From Naumannella cuiyingiana (GTDB taxonomy: Bacteria > Actinomycetota > Actinomycetes > Propionibacteriales > Propionibacteriaceae), in assembly GCF_013408305.1 (NCBI RefSeq), contig NZ_JACBZS010000001.1, positions 372,001 through 436,000 of the forward strand: 64,000 nucleotides of DNA. The letters are read 5' to 3'. Position numbers and translations under genes: made by a program. Shown in pieces: positions 44,394 through 52,992 of this stretch. The notes beneath the pieces were generated by a model. That model searched no databases. It was not told where the DNA came from and saw nothing but the letters and a program-made list of their open reading frames with translations. How positions within the stretch are numbered: the first letter of the stretch is position 1; every line of letters starts with the position of its first letter.

Positions 44394-45152
44394 TCAGGCG
44401 CGCCCGCCGACGGCGAGGATCCCGCCGTCGACATTGATCACCTGCCCGGTGATCCACGCGGCATCGTCGGAGGCCAGGAAGGCGGCGGCGCCGGCGATGT
44501 CGGCCGGCTCCCCGAGCCTCCGCAACGGATACTGGGCCGCCAGCTCGGGCTCCTTGCCCTCGTAGAGCGCCACGGCGAAATCGGTCTTCACCAGGCCCGG
44601 GGCGACGGCATTGACCCGGACGCCGGGCCCGAGTTCGGCGGCCAATGTCTTGGTCAGGTGATCGATGCCGGCCTTGGAGACGCCGTACATCCCGATGCCG
44701 GGCGTGGGATTGGTCGACGCGACCGAGGAGATGTTGACCACCGACCCGTGCTCGCCGAAGCCCAGTCGCGGATGCGCCACCGCGCCCTGAACCCAGGCCA
44801 GCGTACCGAGCAGGTTGATCTCGATGATCTTGCTCGCGGCAGCCAGCTCGATCTCGGCCGTCGGGCCGAAGACCGGATTGGTTCCCGCGTTGTTGATCAA
44901 CACATCCAGCCGCCCGAACGTGTCGGCGATCTCGTCCAGCGCGGCCGCGCGATGCTCGGGGTCCTGGCTCTTCCCGGCGACGGTCAGCACCCGGCCCTCG
45001 CCGAATCCGGCAGCGGCCCGGGCCAGCGAATCGGTGTCCCGGCCGGTGATCACCACTCGCGCGCCCTCGTCGGCGAGCCGGCGGGCGATGCCCAGGCCGA
45101 TACCGCGGCTGCCGCCGGTGACCAGTGCGACCTTGTCGGCAAAACGTTCCAC
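44394..45152 (-). CDS. Short-chain dehydrogenase/reductase (FabG-like)
   Basis: This is a classical SDR of 252 residues: cofactor loop TGGSRGIGLGIAR, NNAG at about residue 87, catalytic Ser-Tyr-Lys in ISSVAS and YGVSK, and the C-terminal ITGQVINVDGG. The Arg after the second strand (TGRD) favours NADP(H). The substrate is unknown; as last gene of the HpaI-PrpD-MFS group it may reduce or oxidise a hydroxy acid or hydroxyacyl-CoA. GTG 45152 has a good SD, GAGGAGAG. Confidence 0.88.
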   Translation of the reverse strand: MERFADKVALVTGGSRGIGLGIARRLADEGARVVITGRDTDSLARAAAGFGEGRVLTVAGKSQDPEHRAAALDEIADTFGRLDVLINNAGTNPVFGPTAEIELAAASKIIEINLLGTLAWVQGAVAHPRLGFGEHGSVVNISSVASTNPTPGIGMYGVSKAGIDHLTKTLAAELGPGVRVNAVAPGLVKTDFAVALYEGKEPELAAQYPLRRLGEPADIAGAAAFLASDDAAWITGQVINVDGGILAVGGRA

Positions 45153-45221
45153 TGCACTCTCCTCGTCGAGATCCGAACGCCGCTCACCCTAGCGGCCCCG
45201 GACGCCGCCGCCGGTCCTGCC

Positions 45222-46559
45222 TCAGCCGTTGTTCGCGGCGACCGGCTGCACGCTGTCGCGCGCCGGGTCCACCATCACCGCACCGATCAGGCCGCCGATC
45301 AACGTCAGACCGCCGAGGACCATGAACGAGGTCAGGAAGCCGGGCAGCGGCTCGGCGAACTGGTCCTGGATGATCCCGACGAAGAGCGGGGCGGCGACGC
45401 CCGAGATCGACTGGACGCCGAGGAACGTGCCGAGGATCGTCGAGCGCAGCCGACGATCGACCAGGGCGCCCACCGACGGCAGGGCGAGCGGCAGACCGCC
45501 CATCCCGATGCCGTAGATCAGCGACAGCACCGCGACCGCCAGGTAGCCCTGCAGCGAGACCAGGGAGAACACCACGAGGGTGCCTCCGCACAGCGCCACG
45601 AGACCGCTGCACAGCAGGCCGCGCGCCTGTCGCGGGGAGGCTCCGCGGCGGGCCATCGCGTCGGACAGCGCACCGAAGGACAGCGCGCCGAGCACCGCGC
45701 CGATCGCCGGGGCGGCGATCAGGATGCCCGCGGTCACCTCGTCCATCCCGAGGCCCTTCTCCATGTAGAGGGGGAACCAGGTGGTCATCACGGCGACCAG
45801 TCCGTAGAGCGGCACGGTGACGATCAGCAGGCCGATGAAGGTGCGGGTACGCATCGCGCGCAGCACCGGCATCCAGCGCTCGCGCATGGTCATCGGCTGC
45901 GCCTCCTCGGCCAGCCCGACGGGGCCGAGCTTGCCGACGAACAGCCACAGCAGCGCCCAGGCGAACGAGATCAGCGCCACCGTGAGGAACGCCGCGCGCC
46001 AGTTCCAGGTGATGATCACCAACGCGATCAGCGGACCGGCGATGATCTTGGAGGCCGCCGTGCCGGCGTTCAGCGCGGCGCTGGGCAGGCCGCGCTTGCT
46101 GTCGGGGAACCACGTGTAGCTGACCGTGTTCGACAGCCCGCTGGCCGGCCCCTCGGTGGCACCCAGGCTGATCCGGCTGAAGGCCAGCGAGCCCCAGGTG
46201 CCGAGCGCGAAGACCGGCATCTGGGTGATGCCCCACAAGATCGCGAGCCCGAGGATCAGCCACTTCAGCGGCAGCCGACTGCCCATGATGCCGACCAGCA
46301 CGGCGCTCACCGCGAACAGGAAGTAGAACGCGCTGCCGAGGAACCCGAACTGGGTCGAGGTCAGGCCGAGGTCGTCGATGATGTAGGAACCGGCCAAGGC
46401 CAGGACCGTGCGGTCGGCGTAGTTGATCAGCATGAAGATGATCAGCACGCCCAGCACCACCCAGCCCCGGGTGGGTACGCGGTTGCCGGTCGCCTCCAGG
46501 CCGGACTCCTCCAGCACCGACGGGCCCGGCCCGTTGCGATCCTGCGATTTCACACTCAT
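45222..46559 (-). CDS. MFS transporter, anion:cation symporter (ACS)-like
   Basis: This carrier of 445 residues has 12 predicted membrane segments. The N-terminal NYADRTVLALAGSYIIDDLG and RISLGATEGPASGLSN are typical of the ACS subfamily, which imports organic acids such as hexuronates, phthalates or glucarate. An internal loop (EEAQPMTMRERWMPVL) separates the halves. Its ATG overlaps the PrpD-like gene stop (ATGA), so it is probably the uptake system for the acid degraded by this region. The substrate cannot be told. Confidence 0.86.
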   Translation of the reverse strand: MSVKSQDRNGPGPSVLEESGLEATGNRVPTRGWVVLGVLIIFMLINYADRTVLALAGSYIIDDLGLTSTQFGFLGSAFYFLFAVSAVLVGIMGSRLPLKWLILGLAILWGITQMPVFALGTWGSLAFSRISLGATEGPASGLSNTVSYTWFPDSKRGLPSAALNAGTAASKIIAGPLIALVIITWNWRAAFLTVALISFAWALLWLFVGKLGPVGLAEEAQPMTMRERWMPVLRAMRTRTFIGLLIVTVPLYGLVAVMTTWFPLYMEKGLGMDEVTAGILIAAPAIGAVLGALSFGALSDAMARRGASPRQARGLLCSGLVALCGGTLVVFSLVSLQGYLAVAVLSLIYGIGMGGLPLALPSVGALVDRRLRSTILGTFLGVQSISGVAAPLFVGIIQDQFAEPLPGFLTSFMVLGGLTLIGGLIGAVMVDPARDSVQPVAANNG

Positions 46560-47959
46560 CCAGCGTTCTCCTTCGAACGTGCGTCCAGGACTTCGGCCAC
46601 GGCTTGCGCGAGACCCGTGCCCGCGATGTCGGCCGTCTCGTCGAGACCGTCGATCCGGCCTGCGACCGCGGCGATCTCGTCCCCCGAGTAGCCGGCATAG
46701 CTCAGGCAGCCGGCGAACTTCTCGTGCAGTTCCTCATCGGTCAGCGGGCGGCGCGCGCCGCCCTTGGGTTCGTCGGTGCGCACGACGTGTTCGGTCCCGT
46801 CGGTGCGGCGCACGGTGAGCACCGAGTACGCGTGCCGGAAGGTCGGCTCGCCCACCGGCGGCGTCGCCACCTCCTCGGCGCGGACCAGCGGCAGCAGCGC
46901 CCGGACCTCGGGGCGCTGAACCCGGTCGTCGGTGAAGGTGGCGAGCGTCAGCTCGCCGTCGTGCAGCGCGGCCGCCACCACGTACTCCATCGAGAACTTG
47001 CCCTGCAGCCCGGTCGTCGGGCGGTGATGGATCAGCGGGCCGAGCCCGCGCGGCTCGATCGCGATGTGCACCGACTCGACATCGGCGGCCCGTAGCCCGT
47101 CGGCGCGCAGGTCGAGGATGTTGTCCGCGCTGCGGTGGGTGTTGTAGCAGGACGGGTAGCGCTTGACGTTGAGCCCCCGCTGGCGCAGCGACCAGCGCTC
47201 GGTCAGGGTGGCGCGCACCGCGTCGGCGTCGAGGTCCTGGCCGAGCCGGGCGTAGTAGCCCAGCGGCGCCTCCAGCTCGCCGGGGTCGGCGGTGAAGCCG
47301 GCGCCGGCGAGGTGTGCCGCCCGTAGTCCGAGCATCGCGGCCAGACCGGCGTGCAGCGGCTTGGTCATGGTGCCGAAGTTCTGCCGGCTGCCGGACGCGG
47401 CGGTGGCGGCGATCCCGAACGCGCGGGCGGTGGCCGCGCTGTCCAGCTTGAGCAGCCGGGCGGCGGCCGCGGCAGCGCCGAAGATGCCGATGCTGATCGT
47501 GGTGTGCCAGCCCTGCTTGTAGTGGCCCTTGACGTCGAGGCCGTCCGCGACGGCGACCGCCACCTGGTAGCCCAGCGCGTACGCCTCGAGCAGCTCGGCC
47601 CCGCTGACGGCCCGGCCCTGCGCCGCAGCGAGCAGCGCCGGCACGAGCGCGACACTCGGGTGACCCTTCAGCGTGTCGGTGACGTCGTCGAAGTCCAGCG
47701 CGTGCGCGGCCGTGCCGGCGCCGAGCGCGAATTCCGAGACCGTCAGCGGCGCCGGGGCGTCGCCGGCCAGCACCCGCTCGTAACCGGCGCGCGCCCGGGC
47801 CAGGGTCGTCATCGTGGAGTCGCCGCGGGCGGCCAGGATGACGCCAACGGTGTCCAGGATCGCGCGCCGGGCGGCGGCGCGGGTCTCGGCGTCGACCGCG
47901 CCGGGCTCGGCGTCGGCCACGAACGCGGCGAGGTCGCCGGTCAGGCCCTCGGCGCTCAC
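46556..47959 (-). CDS. MmgE/PrpD family protein
   Basis: This 467-residue member of the MmgE/PrpD family has the helical core with HALDFDDVTDTLKGHPSVAL near residue 88, KGHYKQGWHTT and MTKPLHAGLAAMLG. The family includes 2-methylcitrate dehydratase and cis-aconitate decarboxylase, so a dehydratase or decarboxylase acting on a tricarboxylic or citramalate-like acid is possible. GTG 47959 overlaps the HpaI gene stop (GTGA). It stands between the HpaI-type lyase and the transporter in one operon. Confidence 0.88.
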   Translation of the reverse strand: MSAEGLTGDLAAFVADAEPGAVDAETRAAARRAILDTVGVILAARGDSTMTTLARARAGYERVLAGDAPAPLTVSEFALGAGTAAHALDFDDVTDTLKGHPSVALVPALLAAAQGRAVSGAELLEAYALGYQVAVAVADGLDVKGHYKQGWHTTISIGIFGAAAAAARLLKLDSAATARAFGIAATAASGSRQNFGTMTKPLHAGLAAMLGLRAAHLAGAGFTADPGELEAPLGYYARLGQDLDADAVRATLTERWSLRQRGLNVKRYPSCYNTHRSADNILDLRADGLRAADVESVHIAIEPRGLGPLIHHRPTTGLQGKFSMEYVVAAALHDGELTLATFTDDRVQRPEVRALLPLVRAEEVATPPVGEPTFRHAYSVLTVRRTDGTEHVVRTDEPKGGARRPLTDEELHEKFAGCLSYAGYSGDEIAAVAGRIDGLDETADIAGTGLAQAVAEVLDARSKENAG

Positions 47960-48723
47960 GACTGCGCCCCGGACGTGGAGCGGGCGGTGTCGACCAGCCC
48001 GCGTACCGCGGCGCGGATCAACCCCCCGCTGGTGCCGACGAGGTAGCTCATCCCCTCGCCCGCGCGCTTGGCGGCGTCCTCGCCCGAGCCGACGAGGATG
48101 CCGAGCGGCAGGTCGCCGACCGCCTTGCGGACGGTCCGGATGGCCTGGTCGACGTCGGGGTGATCGAGCTGGCCGCCGCGGCCGAGCGCGTGCGCCAGGT
48201 CGGTCGGGCCGATGAACAGCGAGTCGACCCCGGGGACGGCGGCGATCTCGGCGGCGGCCGCGACGCCCTCGCCGGTCTCGATCTGCAACACGATCGCCGT
48301 GGTCTCGTTGGCGGTCTGCAGCCGCTCGGCGCTGGGCGCGGCGAAGCCGTTGCTGCGGGTGGCCGCGACGCCGCGCCGGCCCTCCGGAGCGTAGCGCGCC
48401 GCCGCGACGACGGCCGCGGCCTGCTCGGCGGTCTCGATCATCGGCACCTGGACGCCGCTCGCGCCGGCATCGACATAGCGCTGGATGGCGGCGGGCTCGC
48501 CGGCCGGGACCCGGATCATCGCGCCGATGCCGCTGGCACCGGCGGCCCGGATCAGGCCCTCGACCGACTCGGGATTCAACAGCCCGTGTTCGCAGTCGAT
48601 CACGACGAAGTCGACGCCCGCGGAGGCCAGCAGCTCGACCAGGCCCGGCGCGGGCAGGTTGACGAAGACACCCACGAGCCGCTCGGCGGCCCGCAGCCGC
48701 GCCCGCATGTCGACGCAGTTCAT
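47956..48723 (-). CDS. HpcH/HpaI aldolase family protein
   Basis: This class II, metal-dependent aldolase of about 255 residues shows FVVIDCEHGLLNPESVEGLIRA-like phosphate/metal region (DCEHG), IRVPAGEPAAIQRYVDAGAS, GVQVPMIET and LQIETGEGV, the family signature. It should cleave a 4-hydroxy-2-oxo acid or citramalyl-type substrate to pyruvate and an aldehyde or acid. The ATG at 48723 is chosen for homology (MNCVDMRARL) with a GGAG upstream; upstream in-frame codons look non-coding. First gene of a four-gene operon ending with the SDR. Confidence 0.87.
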   Translation of the reverse strand: MNCVDMRARLRAAERLVGVFVNLPAPGLVELLASAGVDFVVIDCEHGLLNPESVEGLIRAAGASGIGAMIRVPAGEPAAIQRYVDAGASGVQVPMIETAEQAAAVVAAARYAPEGRRGVAATRSNGFAAPSAERLQTANETTAIVLQIETGEGVAAAAEIAAVPGVDSLFIGPTDLAHALGRGGQLDHPDVDQAIRTVRKAVGDLPLGILVGSGEDAAKRAGEGMSYLVGTSGGLIRAAVRGLVDTARSTSGAQS

Positions 48724-48956
48724 GCCGACGCTCCGTCCGTGAGCCGGCGCGGCACCGCCGCCGCGAGCGCGCGCTCCGGTTTCGGCGGGGCGGGATTCGG
48801 CACTGTCGGATTCATGGGGGCTCTCACTTCGTCGTGAAGGGATCGGCCGGATCACGGCCGACGGTCTTGACCGAATGCGGGCGTCGCGACGCCCGCATTC
48901 GGGGATCGGGGGTGCCGGCATCGGTGGCGGCCGGTCGGTCGCGGGCGGACGGGCGG
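48724..48956. other. Intergenic region upstream of the HpaI operon
   Basis: No gene is seen. It contains a perfect 32-bp palindrome (48871-48902) right after the acyl-CoA dehydrogenase stop and presumably the promoter for the HpaI operon; I find no clear -35/-10 pair. Confidence 0.4.
48871..48902. terminator. Perfect 32-bp palindrome, likely terminator of the acyl-CoA dehydrogenase gene
   Basis: The two 16-nt halves are exact reverse complements, with the centre GTCG/CGAC. It lies 55 nt after the acyl-CoA dehydrogenase stop. There is no U-tract. A role as a binding site for a dimeric regulator is also possible. Confidence 0.6.
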
Positions 48957-50117
48957 TCAGTACGACTTCGGCATGCCGAGCACGTTGTGCCCGATGAAGG
49001 CGAGCGCCATGTTGTTGCTCACCGGCGCGACGAGCGACAGCCGCGAGGAGCGGAACTTGCGCTCGATGCCGAACTCCCTGGTCATGCCGTAGCCGCCGAA
49101 GGTGTCCATCGCCGCATTCGCCGCCTCCCAGGTCGCCTGCGAGGCGAGCAGCTTGGCCATGTTGGCCTGCGCGCCCGGCTGCTCGCCGCTCTCGAACAGC
49201 GAGGCCGCGTGCCAACGCATCAGGCTGGCAGCCTCGAGCCGGGCGTAGGCCTGGGCGAGCGGGAACTGCACGCCCTGGTTCTGGCCGATCGGCCTACCGA
49301 AGACCACACGCTCGCTCGCGTACGCCGATGCCCGATCGATGAACCAGAAACCGGCCCCCAAAACGCCCGAGCAGGTGAGAATGCGCTCGGCGTTCATTCC
49401 CGAAAGAATGTAATTGAAGCCGCGCCCTTCCTCGCCGATGAGATTTTCGACCGGCACCTTCAGGTCGTTGAAGAAAAGCTGGTTCGTCTCGTGGTTGTGC
49501 ATCGTCTCGATCGGGTGCACCTCGATCTGGTCGCGCGCCTCGCGCAGGTCGACCAGCAGGGTGCTCAGCCCGCGCGTCGGCTTCTCGACCTCGTCGTAGG
49601 GCGTGGTGCGAACCAGCAACAACATCAGGTCGGAGTGCTGGAAGCGGGAGGTGAACATCTTGCCGCCGTTGACGACGTAGTGATCACCGTCGCGCACCGC
49701 GCGCGTCCTGATCTTGGTTGTCTCCGACCCCGCATCGGCCTCGGTGACCCCGAATGCCTGCAGGCGAAGCTCTCCCGAGGCGATCTTCGGCAGGTAGCGC
49801 TGCTTCTGCTCCTCGCTGCCGTGTCGCAGGATGGTGCCCATCGTGTACATCTGGGCGTGCGCGGAGCTGCCCGTCCCGGCGCTGCGGTTGATGGTCTCCA
49901 GCACTACCGCGGCATCGGAAATCGTGCCGCCACCGCCGCCGTACTCCTCGGGGATCAGCAGCGAGAGCCAGCCGCCCTCCTGCAGCGCATCGACGAACTC
50001 CTGGGGGTACTCATGACCCTGGTCCTCGCGCTGCCAGTAGTCCTCGCCGAACCGCGAGCACAACTTGGCTACGGCATCCCGAATTGCGACCTGGTGTTCG
50101 CTGAGCTGGAAATCCAC
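48957..50117 (-). CDS. Acyl-CoA dehydrogenase (first copy)
   Basis: This is a FAD-dependent acyl-CoA dehydrogenase of about 386 residues: LQAFGVTEADAGSETTKIRT (FAD/substrate), GGKMFTSRFQHSDLML, TFGGYGMTREFGIERKFR. The usual catalytic EGT near the C-terminus is replaced by SLVAPVSNNM, as in one actinobacterial subfamily as I recall, so the catalytic base may lie elsewhere. GTG 50117 has SD AAGGAG 5 nt upstream; GTG 50123 is possible. It is divergent from the IclR regulator and should be its target. The acyl substrate is unknown. Confidence 0.88.
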   Translation of the reverse strand: MDFQLSEHQVAIRDAVAKLCSRFGEDYWQREDQGHEYPQEFVDALQEGGWLSLLIPEEYGGGGGTISDAAVVLETINRSAGTGSSAHAQMYTMGTILRHGSEEQKQRYLPKIASGELRLQAFGVTEADAGSETTKIRTRAVRDGDHYVVNGGKMFTSRFQHSDLMLLLVRTTPYDEVEKPTRGLSTLLVDLREARDQIEVHPIETMHNHETNQLFFNDLKVPVENLIGEEGRGFNYILSGMNAERILTCSGVLGAGFWFIDRASAYASERVVFGRPIGQNQGVQFPLAQAYARLEAASLMRWHAASLFESGEQPGAQANMAKLLASQATWEAANAAMDTFGGYGMTREFGIERKFRSSRLSLVAPVSNNMALAFIGHNVLGMPKSY

Positions 50118-50171
50118 TCCCACTCCTTCGTGGTCTGCTTGGGCGCCATTGCACCCGTTGTCGGCTACCCC

Positions 50172-50200
50172 TTGACTTTACGAAAACCGCTCGCGAGAAT
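50172..50200 (+). promoter_or_regulatory. iclR-type gene promoter
   Basis: TTGACT (50172-50177), a 17-bp spacer and GAGAAT (50195-50200) lie 7 nt before the ATG at 50208, which fits a leaderless transcript. The 90-bp interval is shared with the divergent acyl-CoA dehydrogenase gene. Confidence 0.65.
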
Positions 50201-50207
50201 CGCACTG

Positions 50208-50981
50208 ATGCGTTCCGACAGACGAAACGACCAAAGATCTCTGGCCTCGCGGTCCGTTGCGGTGCTGCGCAGCTTCACCTCGGCTGACCCGGTGCTCCCG
50301 CTGCGCACCATCGCGGCGCGCGCCGACCTGCCCAAGCCGACCGCTTCGCGGATCTGCGCGGAGCTGGTCGAGCTCGGCCTGCTGGAGCGCGTGGACGCCG
50401 ACTACCGCCTCGGGCTCGGACTGTTCGAGCTCGGCCAGCGGGCCTGGCGCCAGCAGGCGCTGGTGCCGGTTGCCCGCCCCACGATGGAGCTGCTGCGCGC
50501 GGCGACCGACCGGACGATCAGCCTCGCGGTCCTGTCGGGCACCGAGGTCGTCTACCTGGAACGCCTGACCGCGCCCCGGGCGAGGGTGCGCACCCCGGCG
50601 GGCGACCGGCGGCCGGCGCTGCGCACGGGGCTGGGCAAGGCCATCCTCGCCCACACCGCGCCGCAGTTGCGCCACGACATCATCGCCGCCACCTGGCAGC
50701 CCGACCGGGCGCACCCGACGCCCGCGATGCTGGAGCGCACGCTGCGTCGAGTGGTCGCCGAGGGGGTGGCCTACGACCTCGCCGAGTCCGGCAAGGGCAT
50801 CTTGTGTGTCGCCGCGCCCCTGTTCGGCTCCGACGGCCAGGTCCTCGGCTCGATCTCGGCGACCGGCTTCCCGACGCCGCGCCAGATGCGCGAGGCCGCG
50901 CCGATGGTGGCGCGGGCGGCCTCGACCATCTCCCACCTGCTCGGCGCCCAGCGCGAGGCCGGCCCCGGCGCCACCAACTGA
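50208..50981 (+). CDS. IclR family transcriptional regulator
   Basis: This regulator of 257 residues has an N-terminal winged helix (VLRSFTSADPVLPLRTIAAR, then LPKPTASRICAELVELGLLE) and a C-terminal IclR effector domain (TISLAVLSGTEVVYLERLTA, GKAILAHTAP, AAPLFGSDGQVLGSIS). IclR proteins sense small acids or aromatics and control catabolic operons. It is divergent from an acyl-CoA dehydrogenase gene and convergent (8-nt gap) with an enoyl-CoA hydratase gene, so it likely governs this region. Confidence 0.92.
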   Translation: MRSDRRNDQRSLASRSVAVLRSFTSADPVLPLRTIAARADLPKPTASRICAELVELGLLERVDADYRLGLGLFELGQRAWRQQALVPVARPTMELLRAATDRTISLAVLSGTEVVYLERLTAPRARVRTPAGDRRPALRTGLGKAILAHTAPQLRHDIIAATWQPDRAHPTPAMLERTLRRVVAEGVAYDLAESGKGILCVAAPLFGSDGQVLGSISATGFPTPRQMREAAPMVARAASTISHLLGAQREAGPGATN

Positions 50982-50989
50982 CGCCCGGC

Positions 50990-51778
50990 TCAGCGCCCCT
51001 GCCAGACCGGCGGGCGCTTCTCCAGGAAGGCCGCCGCGCCCTCCCGGCGATCCTCGCTGAGGTACGGATTCGGGCCCACGTTCAGGCGCAGCGCCGAGGG
51101 CACCGGCTGCCCCCAGCCCTTCACCATCATCTCCTTGTAGCGGCGCAGCGTGAGCGGGGCGTTGCCGACCAGCTCGGCGGCGTAGGCGCGTACCGTCTCC
51201 GCCAGCTCGTCGGACTCCACCACGCGGTTCACCAGCCCCCATCGGGCCGCCTCCTCGGCGTCGATGTAGCGGCCGGTGTAGAGCAGATCGAAGGCGATCG
51301 CCCGCGGCACCAGCCGGGGCAGGATGACGCTGCCGAAGTTGGCGCCCATCCCCCGCTTGGACTCGGGCAGCCCGAGCACGGTGTGCTTGGCGGCGATCCG
51401 GATGTCGCAGGCGAGCGCGAGCTCGCAACCGCCGGCGACCGCGGGCCCGTTGAGCGCCGCGATGGTCGGCTTGTAGACCTCCAGCAGCGTCTCGAACAGG
51501 TTGCGCTCGGCCCCCTCCATCGGGGTCTCCTGGTAGCGCCGGCCCGCCTTGGCGGCGTCGTCGAAGCTGCGCAGGTCGCCGCCGGCGGAGAACGCCTTGG
51601 TCCCGGACCCGGTCAGCACCAGGCACCACACGTCGGGGTCGGCCGCGGCCTCGGCGAAGCGCGCGATCAGCTCGCGCCGGGTGGGCGGATCGAACGCGTT
51701 GCGCCGGTCCGGGCGATTGATCGTGATCGTGGCGACCCGGTCGGCCACCTCGTACAGAACGTTGTCCTGCTCGTTCAT
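50990..51778 (-). CDS. Enoyl-CoA hydratase/isomerase family protein
   Basis: This is a crotonase-fold protein of 262 residues. Oxyanion-hole segments KAFSAGGDL and NGPAVAGGCELALACDIRI are present, and LGLPESKRGMGANFGSVI carries one of the usual acidic catalytic positions. It should hydrate an enoyl-CoA or act as an isomerase or lyase. The ATG at 51778 overlaps the CoA-transferase stop (ATGA). Last gene of an operon that starts with the second acyl-CoA dehydrogenase. Confidence 0.9.
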   Translation of the reverse strand: MNEQDNVLYEVADRVATITINRPDRRNAFDPPTRRELIARFAEAAADPDVWCLVLTGSGTKAFSAGGDLRSFDDAAKAGRRYQETPMEGAERNLFETLLEVYKPTIAALNGPAVAGGCELALACDIRIAAKHTVLGLPESKRGMGANFGSVILPRLVPRAIAFDLLYTGRYIDAEEAARWGLVNRVVESDELAETVRAYAAELVGNAPLTLRRYKEMMVKGWGQPVPSALRLNVGPNPYLSEDRREGAAAFLEKRPPVWQGR

Positions 51779-52992
51779 CGGCGCGCTCCCTCCTCGGCAC
51801 CGGCGCGCACCTCGCGGCGCACCTCGTCGTCGTGCTCCCCGAGCTGCGGCGGCAACAGCCGCGTCGGCGAGCGGCGCCCGTCGACACTGATCGGCGTACG
51901 GATCAGTGCGTAGTCGCCGAGCCGCGGGTGATCGATCCGCTCGATCGAGCCGAGCGCGGCCACCTGCGGGTCGTCGACCACCAGATCGACCGTGTTGATC
52001 GGGTTGACGGGTACGCCCGCCGCTGTCAGTCGCGCCAACAGCTCCGAGACGCTGTACCTGGCGACCTCCGCCGCGAGCAGTTCGTTCAGCGCGGCCCGGT
52101 TGGCGAACCGGGCGGCATTGTCGGCGTACTCGGCCAGTTCGAGCCACTGCGGGGTGTCCAGCGCGGAGCACAGCGCCTCCCACAGCCGCTGGTTGCCGGC
52201 CGCGATCACCACGTCGCCGTCGGTGGCGGCGAAGGCCCCGTACGGCGCGACGCCGGGCGAGCCCGAGCCGAGCCGCGGCGGCAGCTTGCCCTCGCTGAGG
52301 TAGGTCATCAGTTGGGTGGCCTCCCAGGTCAGCGCGGTGTCCAGCAGGCTGACGTCGACCCGGGCGCCGCGGCCGGTCGCGTCGCGGGTGCGCAGCGCGT
52401 CCAGGATCCCGATCACGGCCCACATGCCGGTGCCCTTGTCCAGGATGGAGACCGGGATCCGCACCGGGGGTCGGCCGTCCTCACCGGTCACGCTCATCAG
52501 CCCGCTGAAGGCCTGCATCAGCGGGTCGTAGGCGGGATCGGTCGCGCGCGGCCCCTCCGGGCCGAAGCCGGTCATCGCGCAGTAGACGACACGCGGGTTG
52601 AGCTCGCGGATGGTCGGCCAGTCCAGGCCGATCCGGTCCAGCGCGCCCGGACGCAGGTTCTGCACGACGACGTCGGCCGTGCCGATCAGCTCGCGCAGCA
52701 GCTCGACGCCCTCGGGCGACTTCAGGTCGACGGTGATGCTGCGCTTGTTGCGGTTCAGCGAGGCGAAGGTCAGCCCCTCCTCGCCGCCCCAGAAGGGCGG
52801 ACCCCAGCCGCGGGTGTCGTCGCCCGACCCGGGCCGCTCGACCTTGATCACGTCGGCGCCGAGGTCGCCGAGCACCTGTGTGGCGAACGGCCCGGCGACA
52901 TTGCCGGTCAGGTCTAGGACGCGGATGCCGGACAGGCTGCCCGGCACCTGCTCCGCGGCGTCGGGGGCCGGCGGCGTGCTGGCCTGGGTCAT
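51775..52992 (-). CDS. CaiB/BaiF family CoA transferase
   Basis: This class III CoA transferase of 405 residues has GIRVLDLTGNVAGPFATQVL, GADVIKVERPGSGDDTRGWG, LNRNKRSITVDLKS and SILDKGTGMWAVIG with the catalytic Asp. It moves CoA between carboxylic acids. A Met start at 52992 fits the family start; an SD (GGAAGGAA) is upstream. ATGA overlaps with both the lyase gene upstream and the hydratase gene downstream show tight coupling. Confidence 0.92.
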   Translation of the reverse strand: MTQASTPPAPDAAEQVPGSLSGIRVLDLTGNVAGPFATQVLGDLGADVIKVERPGSGDDTRGWGPPFWGGEEGLTFASLNRNKRSITVDLKSPEGVELLRELIGTADVVVQNLRPGALDRIGLDWPTIRELNPRVVYCAMTGFGPEGPRATDPAYDPLMQAFSGLMSVTGEDGRPPVRIPVSILDKGTGMWAVIGILDALRTRDATGRGARVDVSLLDTALTWEATQLMTYLSEGKLPPRLGSGSPGVAPYGAFAATDGDVVIAAGNQRLWEALCSALDTPQWLELAEYADNAARFANRAALNELLAAEVARYSVSELLARLTAAGVPVNPINTVDLVVDDPQVAALGSIERIDHPRLGDYALIRTPISVDGRRSPTRLLPPQLGEHDDEVRREVRAGAEEGARR

